64,000 nt of DNA from Sporodiniella umbellata (lineage: Eukaryota > Mucoromycota > Mucoromycetes > Mucorales > Rhizopodaceae): positions 57,241 to 121,240 of the forward strand of contig JAIXMR010000085.1 in NCBI GenBank assembly GCA_025677835.1. The letters run 5' to 3'. Within the stretch, counting starts at the first letter, position 1. Every line of letters begins with the position of its first letter. Below are positions 37,153 through 49,988 of this stretch, one piece after another. A program made the position numbers and the translations under genes. The notes beneath the pieces are model-generated. The model did no database searches. It had not been told where the DNA came from and saw nothing but the letters and a program-made list of their open reading frames with translations.

Positions 37153-38493
37153 TTTTAAGAGTAAAAAGGAGAAAAAGAAAAATAATAAAAAAGTAAATGC
37201 AGTGCTTCCAACAAGTAACGTTACAGCCAATCAAAATCAATGTCACTGATCATTGTAAATGGAGTCAGAAATCTGGCTTACTGAGAAATTAACCTTTGGA
37301 AAGAGAGGCGCTTTTTTCTTTTTGATGTTCTTCATATCAGTGTAAGTACTGTACTTCTGTATAAAGATGGACACAGACACATCACTGATGAGAATAGTAG
37401 TTCCAAGCCCTTGTACTATATTACTGATAAGGATTGTTGAAACTGTTGCTATTTTTGTAGAGTACCTTATAGATGTAGTCCCCAATGAACCGTCTCTGAC
37501 TTGTATAATATCCTTAGAAAAATCAAAAAAGGAGAATTTCCTAGTCCTTTTCCTATTACTATCGAAGTTGCTGACCATATCTACTGAAGCAATTTCATGA
37601 ACCTAAATTACCGAGCAGCACTGTTAAAAGTCTTATGAGATATGGGCGTAGGCTGTTGATGAAAAAGGCTGGTTTTCGTTTTGTTGAGTTTAATAAATGG
37701 TTGGGAGCGACGTAGTTGGATTTGTTAATAGAAAAACACAGGGTCTGGTTTCGATATAAATACAAAATACTCAAGAGCTTGGTATAATAAAGATGTTCGT
37801 GCCACTGCTATCAGGCTGACTATGAGAGCAAATATATTGGTTGCTAATTCCAACGCAGGTTTAATAACTGTCGACATAAAAAACCTGTGTCTGTAAAGAA
37901 GATACATAAGCTCAGGAGCCTTTAATTTATTTTGAAATAAAGCTAAGGACGAACCAAAATAATATCAATGGATAATACTACAAACAAGTGGCTTTAACTT
38001 TACTTGTTTGCTTGGCGATTTGTTTTCAGGAATTTTATATAGCCTCTGTAGTTGCTTTTGAGGTCAGACAGCCTCTATTATGTCTTCTAACGGAGATTTA
38101 CCTTTCGCTCAGTTGAAGACAATTAAATACTATTTCGTGTAACAGGTTCAAAAATACCTGTCAAGTCTCCCATTGTTGTTTCGGTACAATTAGCGTACCT
38201 TTTTTGTCAATTAACTTGGCTTTGTTTTAACGTAATTAAAACAAATAAACAAAAAGTTTTGATTGACGTCTCAAAGTATTTGGATAGACAAGCTATAGTT
38301 TAATTTGAAAAGTATTGACAGTCAGCGTTTTCTTTTAAGACCCGCTTTTTTCTTTAATTTGTTCATACGAAAGCAAAAAGTGACTTAGTTTATTGCAATT
38401 GTGCTTATGTTCGACAGAGGTAAGACTTTAAGAGGTACATGTAATAATAAGGTGTGTTATTGTAGCGAGATATAGCCTGTTGTTTCTCTTTGA

Positions 38494-38530
<37 letters not shown>

Positions 38531-39206
38531 GAGTATATTACTTTGCGCTTCACATGTTTTTGCCGGTTTTGTCCTACGTAGATAGCAAACAGTTTATGCA
38601 ATTTCACCGAAACAAAGCAAAACCCCAAGTCATTCTTAGAATTATATACAAGCTTTTGCTCTATCTATTGAGCTTAGTTTATAGTCATTCAGATCCTTTG
38701 TTTTTGTATATTTTTAATTGAAATCCAGTATATGAGTCTGGAACTCCTGGAAGGTATTATTTTTTTTCTAAGGCGCTCAGTTTTTACGTTGCGCTAATCG
38801 ATCCTTTAGCTAAAAAGACGGAAGAATTTGGTTCTAAAGGAAGCACCAGGTAAAATTTTTCAAGGTGTCTTTATGAAGATGGTGTGTTAAGAAGCTAAAC
38901 AGCCAGAATATATGTTTTTTAGCTGTTCTCTTTAATGCTCAGACTTCTTTTTAAAAAATTTGATCAGGGGCTATTTACATAAGCAGCCAATACAAACAAA
39001 ACGGTAAGAGAGGAATTATTATTGTTAGCCATTAAGGATGCATATCACATACAATGTAATTCATAAAAACATAAAATATGTTTCCCTGGAAAAAACAAAT
39101 AAAATAAAAAAGGAGGAAGTTGAAAGATTCAAGCTGCGTTAAATATAGGTTACAGGCTCATTTTTATCTTTTTCATCTCTTCCCTCCAGCACTTCGTAAT
39201 ATTGAT
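37153..39206. other. 2-kb spacer between divergent DSP and PMT2 genes
   Basis: Includes opposing open frames at 37243-37600 with no recognisable protein, and a (TA)n run at 38496-38528. Otherwise AT-rich. Nothing supported as a gene. Confidence 0.5.
38496..38528. repeat. (TA)n microsatellite
   Basis: Perfect TA run of about 33 bp. Confidence 0.8.
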
Positions 39207-41746
39207 ATGGCCATTGTGAAAAGAAAGAATGTGCCACAGGAGGCCGACAATCCGATAGATCACAATATTAGAGACGACAGTGGAAAAGAAAAGGCAAATC
39301 AACACCGTCAACTATCACTAGTTGAAGGTTATGTTAACAAAGTGAGTTTCAGTTCAGTTTAGATTCATAGCATCTCTTCTCATCATGTCTAGAATGTCAC
39401 TTTTTTACGAAAGCATCGGCACATAATTGTCGCAATTTTTCTAAGTGGATTGTCCTTTTGGACACGGTTTAGAAAAATCTCGTTAAGTAATATGGTTGTT
39501 TGGGACGAAGCGCACTTCGGTCAGGTAACGGTTTTCTAAATCAAAAAAAAAAAAGCTAAAAAAAAAAAAAAAATTAAAAAAGTCTATGCTTTCAGTTTGG
39601 CTCTCATTATTTAAACCACGACTTTTATTTTGACGTTCATCCACCTCTCGGCAAAATACTTGTGGGCTTTTCGGGTTGGTTAGGCGGTTATGATGGTTCC
39701 TTTTCATTCGACTCTGGCGCTGTATACCCCGAGAACGTCAACTATACTGTGATGCGCATCTTCAATGCTTTTTTTGGTGCCATGATGGTCCCTATATCTT
39801 ACCTAACTGCTGTTCAGCTAGGAATGTCCCTGAAAGCTAGCTTGTTAGCGGCAACCATGGTATTACTGGGTAAAAGACAGCTAAAAAAAAGGCAGTAAAG
39901 GCTAACAAAGAATTTGTATGATAGATAATGCCTACCTTACTATAAGTCGATTTATTTTACTGGATTCAATGTTATTATTCTTTACCTGTACTTCACTGTA
40001 CACATTATCTGTATTTCACAACTTAAAACACATGTATGGATTTTTATGCCCAATCTTTGAACATTTTTCTAATATTTTTTTCCCCTTAAAACAGTCCTTT
40101 TTCTCGCCCATGGTGGACATGGCTTACAATGACAGGCGTCTCTTTGGGTTGTGTGCTTAGTGTCAAGTGGGTGGGTCTGTTTGCCGTTGCATTGGTAGGT
40201 GTATATACAGTTGAAGATTTATGGGATATGCTTGGGAATACTCAGATGCCTAAAAAAACCTATCTCAACCACTGGATGGCACGCATTCTAAGTCTGATAA
40301 TGATACCCTCCTCAATCTATATATTTTCGTTTGTTTTACATTTTAAACTTTTGTACAAAAGCGGACCTGGGGATGCTCAAATGAGCTCACTATTCCAGGC
40401 TAACCTAGAAGGCAACTCCATGATTGACAATCCACTCCAGGTTGCCTATGGCTCCAACGTTACGCTTAAAAACACAGGCTATGGTGGTGGATTGCTTCAT
40501 TCTCATATTCAGACTTACCCCGAAGGCTCGGAACAACAGCAAATAACGTGCTATCACCATCAAGACGAAAATAACCATTGGAATATCCGACCTGTTCGCA
40601 GCCAAGATGAGGAAGCATTCGATCAGCCTGAAAACATAGAGTTTGTTCGCTTTTTGAACGATGGTGACATAGTTCGTCTTGTTCATATATCTACCGGTCG
40701 CAATTTACATAGTCACCAAGTTCCTGCACCTCTTTCTAAAAACCAATGGGAAGTGAGCGGGTATGGTAACGAGACAGTTGGCGATGTTCAGGACCATTGG
40801 ATTGTCGAAATTGTCGACGACTCAATTTATAAGACGAAGGATTTTGTTCGCTCACTTACAACCCGCTTTAGACTTCGTCATGAGCGACTTGGGTGTCTTT
40901 TGACAGCTGACAATACCGTACTGCCCGAGTGGGGTTTCAAACAAGCAGAGGTTTTTTGTGACAAGGATAGCGATGACACTAGCGCTTATTCTATGTGGAA
41001 TGTGGAGCAGCACTGGAATCGTAAGCTTCCGGCTGCACCCTTGAATGCTTACAAGTCACCTTTCTGGCGCGATTTTATTGCTCTTAATGTTGCTATGTGG
41101 ACAGCAAACAACGCTTTAACCCCCGATCCAGACAAAATTGATAATCTTTCATCAAAGCCTACTGAATGGCCTACACTTGTTCTCGGTCTTCGTATGTGCG
41201 GCTGGGGAGATAAAGAAGTCAAGTTTTATCTTTTAGGAAATCCCACTGTTTGGTGGATGTCTATTACTTCTATTGGCGTCTTCTGTCTTGTTGTTGCGGC
41301 CTATGCTGTTCGTAGACAACGCAAAATATTCGACCTGTCTCCTAGTAAGTTTTAACTGTTTATTTTTTAAATGAATGGAGCAGCTTATTTTTTTTTTTTT
41401 AAAAAAAAAAGCTCAATGGAACCACTTTCTCTATGTTGGAAAAGCTCTCTTCCTCGGCTGGTTTTTTCATTATATCCCGTTTTTCATTATGGGCCGCGTT
41501 ACATATTTACACCATTATTTCCCTGCCCTTTATTTCAGTGTGCTTATGGTCCCTTTCTTGATGGATCATCTCACAAAAAATAGAAACGCCCTAGTGCAAT
41601 GGGTGGTGTTCCTTCCCGTATATATTGCCGTGATTGCTACGTTTATTCATTTTGCCCCTGTCTCCTATGGTTTGCAAGGACCAGTTACAGAGTACGAGTC
41701 GCTTCAATGGCGAAAATCGTGGACAATCGTTAATGAAGATGAATAA
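39207..41746 (+). CDS. PMT2: Protein O-mannosyltransferase, PMT2 subfamily
   Basis: A 744-residue ER membrane enzyme (GT39) that transfers mannose from dolichyl-phosphate-mannose to Ser/Thr. Exons: 39207-39341, 39393-39524, 39596-39869, 39925-40033, 40095-41344 and 41412-41746; phases all agree. Conserved parts in order: SNMVVWDEAHFGQ (the catalytic acidic loop), then FGSHYLNHDFYFDVHPPLGK, the PMT2-type ER loop. Next come the helices ending in FSRPWWTWLTMTGVSLG, and the MIR domain at about 340-530 with three repeats (VTLKNTGYGGGLLHSHIQTY, DIVRLVHISTGRNLHSH, TRFRLRHERLGCLLT). The C-terminal CGWGDKEVKFYLLGNPTVWW and final helices complete the fold. The FGSHY...FYFDVHPPL motif separates it from PMT1 and PMT4. 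Intron 5 contains a T13A10 junction. Confidence 0.93.
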
Positions 41747-42487
41747 AAATTTAGACTCACGGTTGTACAGTAAATGTTTTATAATGACCATGAGTATCGA
41801 CACGACCCGTATAAAGTTGAATAGTATAAAACGATATATGCGTTGTAATAATACGAGTGCAAATATTCAATAAAAGGAAAAAACAAAATAAAAGTTGCTA
41901 AAAAGCCTACAGCGTGTTTTTTTTTTTTTTTTGAAGATATTTTTCAAAAACTCTCAAACTGCTTCCTCATCAACGAGGGAATAGATAAAAAGAGAAGATA
42001 GAGCGAATACAGTTATACAATATAGTATCGGTCTATAACCTATTCATCACTATATGACACATTTTGTTTATAAATTTGTTTATAGTACAGAAAAAGTATT
42101 TTTTTTTTTATACGATTTGTTGATGCCTATCGTGTTAGACAATCGAAAATACACTACGTGCCATTTTCTATAATGTTTTTGGCAACCTAAATACAAACCT
42201 AACTACGTCATTTCAAAAAAATTGTGTCAAAAGTGGCTGACCTTTCTTGAGCTACTATTTCAACCTATCATTTCTCTCGTTTTATTCGGCATAGTATTCT
42301 ACCGGTCAATGCAATGTATTTTAACAATAGCGCCGTTTAGATTTTTGAAGTTTGTCGGTGTTTAGTTAGTGTTGTAAAAATACCCTCTTGTATTTTTTTT
42401 ATTATGAGGTTGGTTTTAAAGTAAAACGTATATACATATATATCTATACATATGTATACAAATAAATACAATTAGGTATGTAATGTA
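41747..42487. other. Convergent spacer PMT2-P450, no gene seen
   Basis: Holds 3' regions of both genes, a poly-T run near 41920, and TA/CA-rich sequence near 42430. Confidence 0.55.
41869..41874 (+). terminator. Polyadenylation signal of PMT2
   Basis: AATAAA lies 123 bp after the stop codon, the first canonical hexamer downstream. Confidence 0.4.
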
Positions 42488-44012
42488 TTATTGGTCTTTG
42501 AGGCTGAATACAAGGGGCTCCTGAGTAGGGAATCGGTACATGCCAAATACAATTTTTTCTTTAGTGTGGCTGCCTGATTTAGGTTCAAGGTTATATTTAG
42601 TAATTATTTCTCCAATAATATACTTGATTTCGTTCACAGCAAAGTATCGTCCTGGACAGGCATGGGAGCCAATACCGAAGACAAGAAGGTCGAGGCCAAT
42701 AGTGCTAGACTTAAGCGAGCTGTTCATGAATCGTCGAGGATTGAATGTTTCTAGATCGGGAGACGGAAAGTGAGCTGGATCGTGCTGGGCATCATCTATA
42801 GCAAGTACAATAGTAGAGCCCTCGCGAATAACTTGACCCGTTGATAGTACAGTGTCTTTCATGGCAAGATGGTTCAAGCCCATGAAATCGCCATAAGATC
42901 GTAAGATTTCTCTAAGGAAGGAGTCCATTAAGGGTAACGCTGCCACGGTTTCAGGTGTCTTTGTATCCAAAGTATTGATTTCGTCTATAAGGTCTTGCAT
43001 CAATTCAGGTCTGGTCGAGAGTTCATGTAGTGCTAATGAAGCAAAATGAGAGGTAGTATGTATACTAGCAAAGGCAATATCTTTGAAATAGTAAGCAACG
43101 TCTTCCACCGAGCGCAGATTTCCATCTTCTTTAGGAAGACTAAGGGCCATGGTTGCATATGATGGTTCGATTTCAACGCCGTTTCTTACTTTCTGAAGCA
43201 TAGGCACAAGACGGGTCATAATCAAGTCCATTTCTTTTTCTACTGAGAAAAATCTACGAAGTACTATTTTGCCTAGCCACATTGGAAGTGCAATTAAGGT
43301 CATACTTGCTCGGATAACTTTTGAAGTAAACATAGCTATCCCTTGAATAAAGTCTTCATCGTTTTCTACCGCTCTGGAAGCAAAACAAGGACCGGAGATA
43401 TTGGCAACAACATAGCTAATGGTCTCCAACAGTTTGACCTCGCGGCGCTCCCCAACAGCAATGTCTAGCTTGTTTCGAAAGCCCCTTTTGAGCCCAGATT
43501 GGATTCGATCTGAAAATATATCAATTTGATGCTCTTTGAAGTTGTGTTTGATGGGGTAGATAACTATTAAAAAGAAGCATGAGTTTAAATTTGTAAGAGC
43601 CTTTTTTTTTTTTACTTGGATTCTTTGATCTAGGACTTATTTCTTCTGCAATGTGTTTATGGTCGTAGGATAGTGATACTACGTCTTTAGAAGGGATAAG
43701 CCTTTCTATACCTTTTGCAAAACTGAAGCTCTTAGTGTTTTTCATCACTTCTGGGATCAATTCTCCTGTAACAACTACAAGAGTCCCTTGTGCAGGCAAT
43801 TTGACACGAAAACAGGGTCCATATTTCTCTCTAGCTTCTCGGATAAATTTTCGAGGATTCTTTGTCAATTGAAAATAATGTCCAACGATAGGAAGCGATC
43901 CTGAAACCAAAGAAGGTTCGTCAGAATGATTTGGTTGAGGGGATATATATTTCCAAAGCACAAGAGAGCTGGCAGCCAGAGCAGATAAAACTAAGTACTT
44001 GTTTTTATCCAT
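42488..44012 (-). CDS. Cytochrome P450 monooxygenase
   Basis: A 490-residue P450 in two exons (44012-43616 and 43563-42488; 52-nt intron). A membrane anchor lies at residues 7-22, followed by the proline-poor hinge before SGSLPIVGHYFQL. Residues FLREILR are the K-helix ExxR. FNPRRFMN is the PERF-type motif. FGIGSHACPGRYFA is the haem loop, with the axial Cys at about 435. The I-helix reads FASIHTTSHF, with His where an acidic residue is more usual; this variant is known in fungal P450s resembling ent-kaurene oxidase types. The family (CYP number) and substrate cannot be given. No other secondary-metabolism genes flank it. Confidence 0.9.
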
Positions 44013-46039
44013 GGCAATCCAGCAGTATAGCGCTTAGCTTTTAGATGTGTGTAATTTTTTTTTAAAAAAAGAAAAAGAAAAAAAAAAGTATAAAAGGAAC
44101 TCTTTTATAAATATACCACTCAAAAGGGTGCCGAAATCGATTTAATATCTTTTGATAAATCCGCGCGCCTCTCCTATAAAGTCGATCTGCATAATTTATG
44201 TCCGACTACAGGCTCGCTGAAGTAAAGGGGCTACTTATTCCGCGAATATTAAAAGAAAAAGTTTTTCTTTCTTTTAGTTGTCTAATTTGTAGTTTTAAGG
44301 TGGGAATTGGGTATAGCCGATACTCAAAACAGCTAAATAGAGGCTGGTTGATGAACTTATAGTGTTGATCTGTACTGTCTTCGGCTAAAATATACTGGTT
44401 TATATGGACGAATTACAATTAGTCTTTGACTGAGATAGAAAAAAAGGGCATTTCTACCACAGATTTTGATCTATAAGCTTGTATTTTTATCTCGCTTTCA
44501 AGTTGAACAGCCATTCCCTTTGTGTTGATTTATTTGCTGACAGCTTTATTCATATGTATGCATGCATTTCATAGTTGGGACTGAAAAGCCACTTTCGTAT
44601 TTCGATAGGGCAACTGTAGATACTCGTGATGTATAACAAAATGTTTTCGGGGAAGATAAGGCCGTGTATATTTGATCGTGAATAGTCGTACATAAGGTTG
44701 CCAATATATTGTGATATTATTTTCATATAGTACACTATAGATCAAAAGCCGCTGGTTAAAAAACCACAGTTGTACATTTCAAAGGTATCACATTGTTTTG
44801 AACCGTAAAAAGTAAATATGATACATTCTTCAGTTTCATGAAAAGAAAAAAAGGGAGATTTTAATGGTTTTCTTACTTTACTTGCTCAATTATGTTGTTT
44901 TACATACTCTCGCAATCATACAAAGCAATGGAAAGAAAGTATGTAACCTTTTGTTTTATTGAAGATTCACATAGTCAACGGTCTTTAGACAAAAAAAAAG
45001 CTCGTTACAGATTCCTTTGCCGTTTCAAACTGTAATACCGAGACAGAATTATACGTCATCATAGCATTAGCTGTATCCTATGATCTACCTTTTTTTTTAA
45101 AAAAAAAAAAAACACACAGAAACAATTGCAAAGTGACATATTAATGACAGAACCGGACACTCTATTAAAAGCCTGAATGATTTAAGAATTTGTATCTATA
45201 AAAAGGTATAGCTGTTGAGTGCCTAATTATTCAGGGAAACTTTCTGTATCCAGATTTTTTCATATTAATATAGACATACTATACAAAAAAAAAAATAGTA
45301 GTCTGCGTACGCGTTTTTTGTTTTCTAGTGTATCTCAGTAAAACAGTTTTAACTATGCATGCAGAGTAATGGGTCTCTTTTTAGAAACTAACATAAGCTA
45401 TAACCTTATTTTTGAAGTTGCATAGTGATTCTTCTAGAAATTGTTAATAAAAAACAGGCCTTCATTTTCGAGCATATTGTTTTTTTAATCGTTTTTGGCA
45501 ATGGATTAATTCGATGAGCCAAATTTCGGAATAGATTTGTTAGAAAGAGAAACAAAGCCCTTACTAAAAAGCAGTAAAAAAAAAATAAGCTTTGTATACG
45601 CCAGTGTTTGTGCATTTAAGGGCCTTCTGAGCAATTGTGGATAGACTATTCCACATTTGATTCTCTAATGCTTTACAAGCAATTATTTATAAAAGCAAAA
45701 TTTGCTTTTTTTGATAGGTTTTATCTTTCTAGCTTTTTCAATAGTTTTGATACCAACATACTTTGGCCTACAGTCTTAAACTTGTTGCTTTGTTAGGTTT
45801 GTACTTGAGCTTTTTTTAAAAAAAAACGTTGCCTTCTACTGATTTTGTTTTTGATTTTAAAATTGACAGGTTTTTTTTTTTTTTTTTTTTTTGTAGTTAT
45901 CATTGCTGCATTGTTGCACTTCATTCTGAGACTAAAATAGACAAGTCACTGTTCCCTTTTTTTTTTTTTCTCGCTTTATTTTAAACTTTTATTCTTCACT
46001 TTTATATATATATATAATTATCTGTTTTGTAAACAAATA
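44013..46039. other. 2-kb divergent spacer P450-MTD1, no gene seen
   Basis: AT-rich with TnAn junctions at 44055-44070, 45090-45112 and 45811-45826 and a TA-rich block just before MTD1 (about 46003-46018). No supported coding frame. Confidence 0.55.
44102..44109 (-). promoter_or_regulatory. TATA-like element of the P450 gene
   Basis: On the minus strand this reads TATAAAAG, about 90 bp upstream of the ATG at 44012. Confidence 0.4.
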
Positions 46040-46993
46040 ATGACAGGCTGCAAAACCATTCTTGCTTCGCAAGTGGCAAGACCTTTTCGCCATTTTTTGA
46101 AAAAAAAGATACATCATAGCAATACCACACCTATGCTTGTGGGTTTGTTAGCCAATGAAGACCCAGCCTCTAAGAGATATGCAGAGTGGACAGCCAGGAC
46201 CTGTCAAGAAACAGGTGTTCAGTTTGACCTCATTCAGGTCAATAAGGACGCCCTTGAAGACGAAATCAAAAAAGCAAACATGAACAAAGACATACATGGG
46301 ATCATGGTGTACTACCCTGTGTTTGGGCAACCGCAGGACGGCTATTTACAAAACAAAGTCAGTTATTTCAAAGATGTAGAGGGATTGAGTCAAAGAGCTT
46401 TAAAAAATATTTATCAGAGCAGACGCTTTTACGACAAAAACATTATACCATGTACACCGCTTGCCATCATCAAGGTTTTTAGACTTAATATATACTTCAA
46501 AAGTAAATAACGCGCCTTGTGCTTGCTTTAGATTTTAGAATATATTCAAGAGTTCAATTCGGACCTGCCATTTGGCAGTCGTTTGAAAAACAAAGTGGTT
46601 ACAGTCATTAACAGGAGTAATGTGGTCGGAAAGCCTTTGGCAGCTTTACTAGCACATGAAGGAGCTACTGTTTACTCAGTCAACAAAAACAATGTCCAGC
46701 TGTTTACAGAAACTCAAGTTCTGGACACTCCTTTTCTGCAAGAAATAGTGATACCAAAATCCGACATAGTCATTGCCGGGGTTCCGGTAAGAGGGTATAA
46801 GGTGCCTACTGCGCTTCTAAAGCCGGGTGTATCCGTTATTAATTTTGCAGCGTTTGCAAATTTTGAAAAGGATGTCTCATCCAAAGCTTCTCATTTCATT
46901 CCTTCCGTTGGTAAAGTCACTGTAACTATGCTAAAAAGAAACCTTTTGAGATTGTACGATTACCAACAGCAGCAACTAAAAATAATTCAATAA
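46040..46993 (+). CDS. MTD1: NAD-dependent methylenetetrahydrofolate dehydrogenase
   Basis: A 298-residue cytosolic monofunctional enzyme that oxidises 5,10-methylene-THF. Two exons (46040-46474 and 46532-46993; 57-nt intron with a GTTTTT donor). Matches to yeast Mtd1 in order: MVYYPVFGQPQDGYLQ, KDVEGLSQ, IIPCTPLAIIKILEYI across the junction, then the Rossmann motif VINRSNVVGKPLAALLAHEG (GRPxA-like). ATVYSVNKNNVQLFT and VGKVTVTMLKRNLLRL follow. Yeast Mtd1 is 320 residues, so the length fits. The donor at 46475 is non-ideal (GTTTTT), but the joined sequence is exact to the family. Converges with PNO1, with 140 bp between stops. Confidence 0.93.
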
Positions 46994-47133
46994 AGATTTT
47001 ATGCATATTTTTTTTTTTTTTTTTCAATATTATAGAGCTTTAGATTGTAAAAAACAACAAAAAAAACAAAAGGAAAAGACAGGTCTGTACAGAAAATGAG
47101 GGAGAAGGAAAGATAAAGAAAATGACAAGTATT

Positions 47134-47970
47134 CTAGAAGCGTTCTTTCATACGGGCAGAGATAGTACGAAGGGTTGCATAGACCTTACCAGGAGGACTA
47201 CCCAGAATAAGACTGACAACAGCATCTCGAGCGATCTTGATGTTTTGGAATGAGCCAAGAATATGAATTTTGCTGTTTTTTTTTTAAAAAAAAAAAATAA
47301 GTTTGAGCTTGCTTGAAAAATAAAGAGGTGGAACTTACGTATCAGCCAAAACAATTCTTGTTTTGCTAGCATTTTCAATGGTAAACTTTGTCTTGCCGTC
47401 TCTACCAGCAATACGGCCAATAGCACGGGACAAGTGATCACCATGCAATGTCTTTACGTCTTTGATTTCAAAAGTGTCTAAATAAATGTCGTCCAATCTC
47501 AACAATGCCATAGCGTCTTCTACTTCGAATCCCATGGCAAAGGCTCTCATAAAATCAGCTCCTTTTTGTAGAGCTCCATCGTCGTCTGTTGTATCTGAGG
47601 TTCTGAGTTCGACTATTTTGCCTTTGACGTTCATTCTCACTTGAAGCTTCATGTGCTCAACAAGAGGGGAGTACAAGTCTAACCAATGTCTCTTTAAAGG
47701 CGCCATGCGGTGAGGGGGAATAGGTATTTTACGTTGACCCTTTGTGACTTTCTATCAAAGATATAAGTACTTGTAAACATTTTGGTCTGCTGTTACCTTA
47801 TCGTCAGAAGCACTGACAGGTGCAAAATTGGGCTTGTCTTCAGCGTCTTCCATGACAGCATCGCCACCAGTAGGCAAAGCATTGGCATCTATAAGAACAT
47901 CAGATTCTTCCATTTGAGCCTCCTTTTGAGATTTTTTGCTCATTAGCTTGGGTGCTTTTAATGATTCCAT
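47134..47970 (-). CDS. PNO1: RNA-binding protein PNO1/DIM2 (KH domain, 40S assembly)
   Basis: A 241-residue pre-rRNA processing factor that binds 18S precursors and helps Dim1 methylation. Exons: 47970-47797, 47751-47339 and 47272-47134. A short acidic/basic N-terminus leads into TKGQRKIPIPPHRMAPLKRH, the family's signature. MNVKGKIVELRTSDTTDDDG and KGADFMRAFAMGFEVEDA follow. The KH domain SRAIGRIAGRDGKTKFTIEN spans about 150-215, and the C-terminus is PPGKVYATLRTISARMKERF. The in-frame ATG at 47970 is the first available; codons 5' of it lack an ATG. Intron 2 (47338-47273) contains a TnAn junction. Confidence 0.94.
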
Positions 47971-49988
47971 TCTAATTTTATTTCCCTTCAACTGTAAAAA
48001 AAAAAGCCTTTCCTTTTTTTTTTTTTTTTTTTTCTTGCGGAAAAAAGAGTCACATAGCAGTCAGATTTCTTTGAGTTGTGTAACGTAAAAAAGAGAAATA
48101 CTGTTACTAGCCATCATTGATCTTGAGACACCCCTCCAGGGTAACACCTGAAGTACCATCGATTAGTTTCTTAGATCAATAGCATTTTTTTTACAGGTCA
48201 AAACAGACACTTTATTACAACCATAACGGCAAACACCTACACACGCGCTCCGCGACTTTTCAGAAAAGAGATAAGAGGGCTCTCAACGGCTCCAAGAAAA
48301 AAAAAAAAGGCATTTGGAAATGTTAGCCAACCGAGCATCTGACCCTATTGTTCTATACTCACTTTGTGGTGAAAAACTTATTGTTTTCGTTAGCTACAGC
48401 AGTACAGAGGCTGAAACAGGCAATGTATGAGCCCACTAAACTATCTGATTCACCTTTAGAATAGCAAACATCATAGCTTGGAAGTGATGCGTTATTTTTG
48501 CTAGGCGCTTATAGATACTAGTTTTGATCGATCAGGATAAAGAAGCCCTTTTGTTTTATCGGAGCACTTTGTAAATCTTCCTCTTTTATATGTATATCTA
48601 TAGAAGAAGAAAACAAGTCTACTCAGGGTATTCTTGAATCAAACGATCTTCAAAAGGTACTAGTCTGTTATTTGATTATGATAAGCGGCAGGCTGGGCTT
48701 TATAACCCAGCTCTAAAAAAGGCTGAGAGTAAGGTTGAATCCCAGTTGCAATGCTTTGAACAAGCCTTTCTCTTGTGCTGATTCCTTAGTTTTGAAATGA
48801 CGCCAATATCCATTTGCTAGATTTCAACGCAGGCCAGGCTCTTGATGAGAAAAACTGCACCCATTTTCTTTCCTAGCTATATAAGATAAACGTGATAACT
48901 TCATTATGTCTCTCTTATCGACCAGGTCTTCAAAAGTTGACAAAAACGGGCAATACAGTGCCTTTTTTTTATCTCCTTTTTCTTTTTGATGGCAAGGGCA
49001 TACCAAAAGCCAGTCGCAGTTTAAAGACCAGGAAGATGAGTGGGCTGATAGAGGATTTCCTGGGAGTTTTTATTCCTGTTGGGTCAGTGCTTTAAAGAAA
49101 CCCATTGGTAGTCTTTAATTTAGAAGACGTTTCACAGCGGAGGCGTTTTTTTTTCCCTTGAAAACGGCTTTTTTTATCCGATCTGTTGGCTCTTGCTGGA
49201 AACCTCACCTCTTTTTTTTTTTTTTTTTTTTTTTTACATAAAAGGGACTTGTGAGTAAAACAATAGCAGTACAACCCTCGCGGATTGGTCTTGTTACTGT
49301 TCTATAACATACTGGGTGCACTCGATAGGGGTTATGCAGTAAGTTTAGCAACAAATAAGCTTCACCAGTTTCGTTAACAATCATAGCTTGCGTAGCGTAT
49401 TTATTGTTGAAAAGTTACTATAGCTTTCTCTCCAAAAAGTTGTTTTCCCGTTACTCAGGTTCTGTCCAATGTCAGTTTTTAGAAATCGTTTGTTCGTTTC
49501 TTTCTCTAGTAGCCAAGGTTTACCTACTTGTGTGTGCAGCCATAGTGAGCATACCCCTTTTCGAGTAGCAGCAGTAGCAACTTAGTACTCCGGTAGATGG
49601 ATAAAAAAGACCTGACACAGAGAGCTGTGTGATCTGAAAGCTGAGACAAAGCCCTCAAACCTGGGTGGAGCCATGCAGAACACAGGAACAAACCAGAAAG
49701 AAAGAAAACTATGGAGTACTCTATTTCCCAAAGTTCAAAACGGTTGTGTTGTTTTTACTTGATCCCCTCCAAGCTCTGTAGTGTTTGTTATGCTGAAAAC
49801 AAGCCTAGTACGCTGTATGGCGAGAGTGTGTCACAGAGATTGCCGTAGGGGATTGAATCGGAGTATTAAAAGAAAAACACACATTTCGCTTTTTTAAAAT
49901 GGTGACAAATCCATTGGATTTTTCCCCCTTCTATCTCATTCTTTTTTTTCTCTCTCACTCTTTTTTATTTTTATATATACAATTTAGT
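47971..49988. other. 2-kb divergent spacer PNO1-bZIP, no gene seen
   Basis: Mixed composition, somewhat GC-richer at 48070-48310 and 49500-49860. No protein or RNA gene recognised. The latter part likely holds the bZIP promoter and leader, with CT-rich sequence at 49918-49970. Confidence 0.5.

Noticed and set aside
37153..37230. Hydrophobic N-terminal extension of the dual-specificity phosphatase.
   Set aside because: No ATG in frame; it would require TTG initiation. Kept only as a remark.
37243..37600. Opposing open frames of 111 (minus) and 77 (plus) codons.
   Set aside because: Both are Ser/Thr/Ile-rich with no motif; they overlap each other and lie in the phosphatase gene's upstream region.
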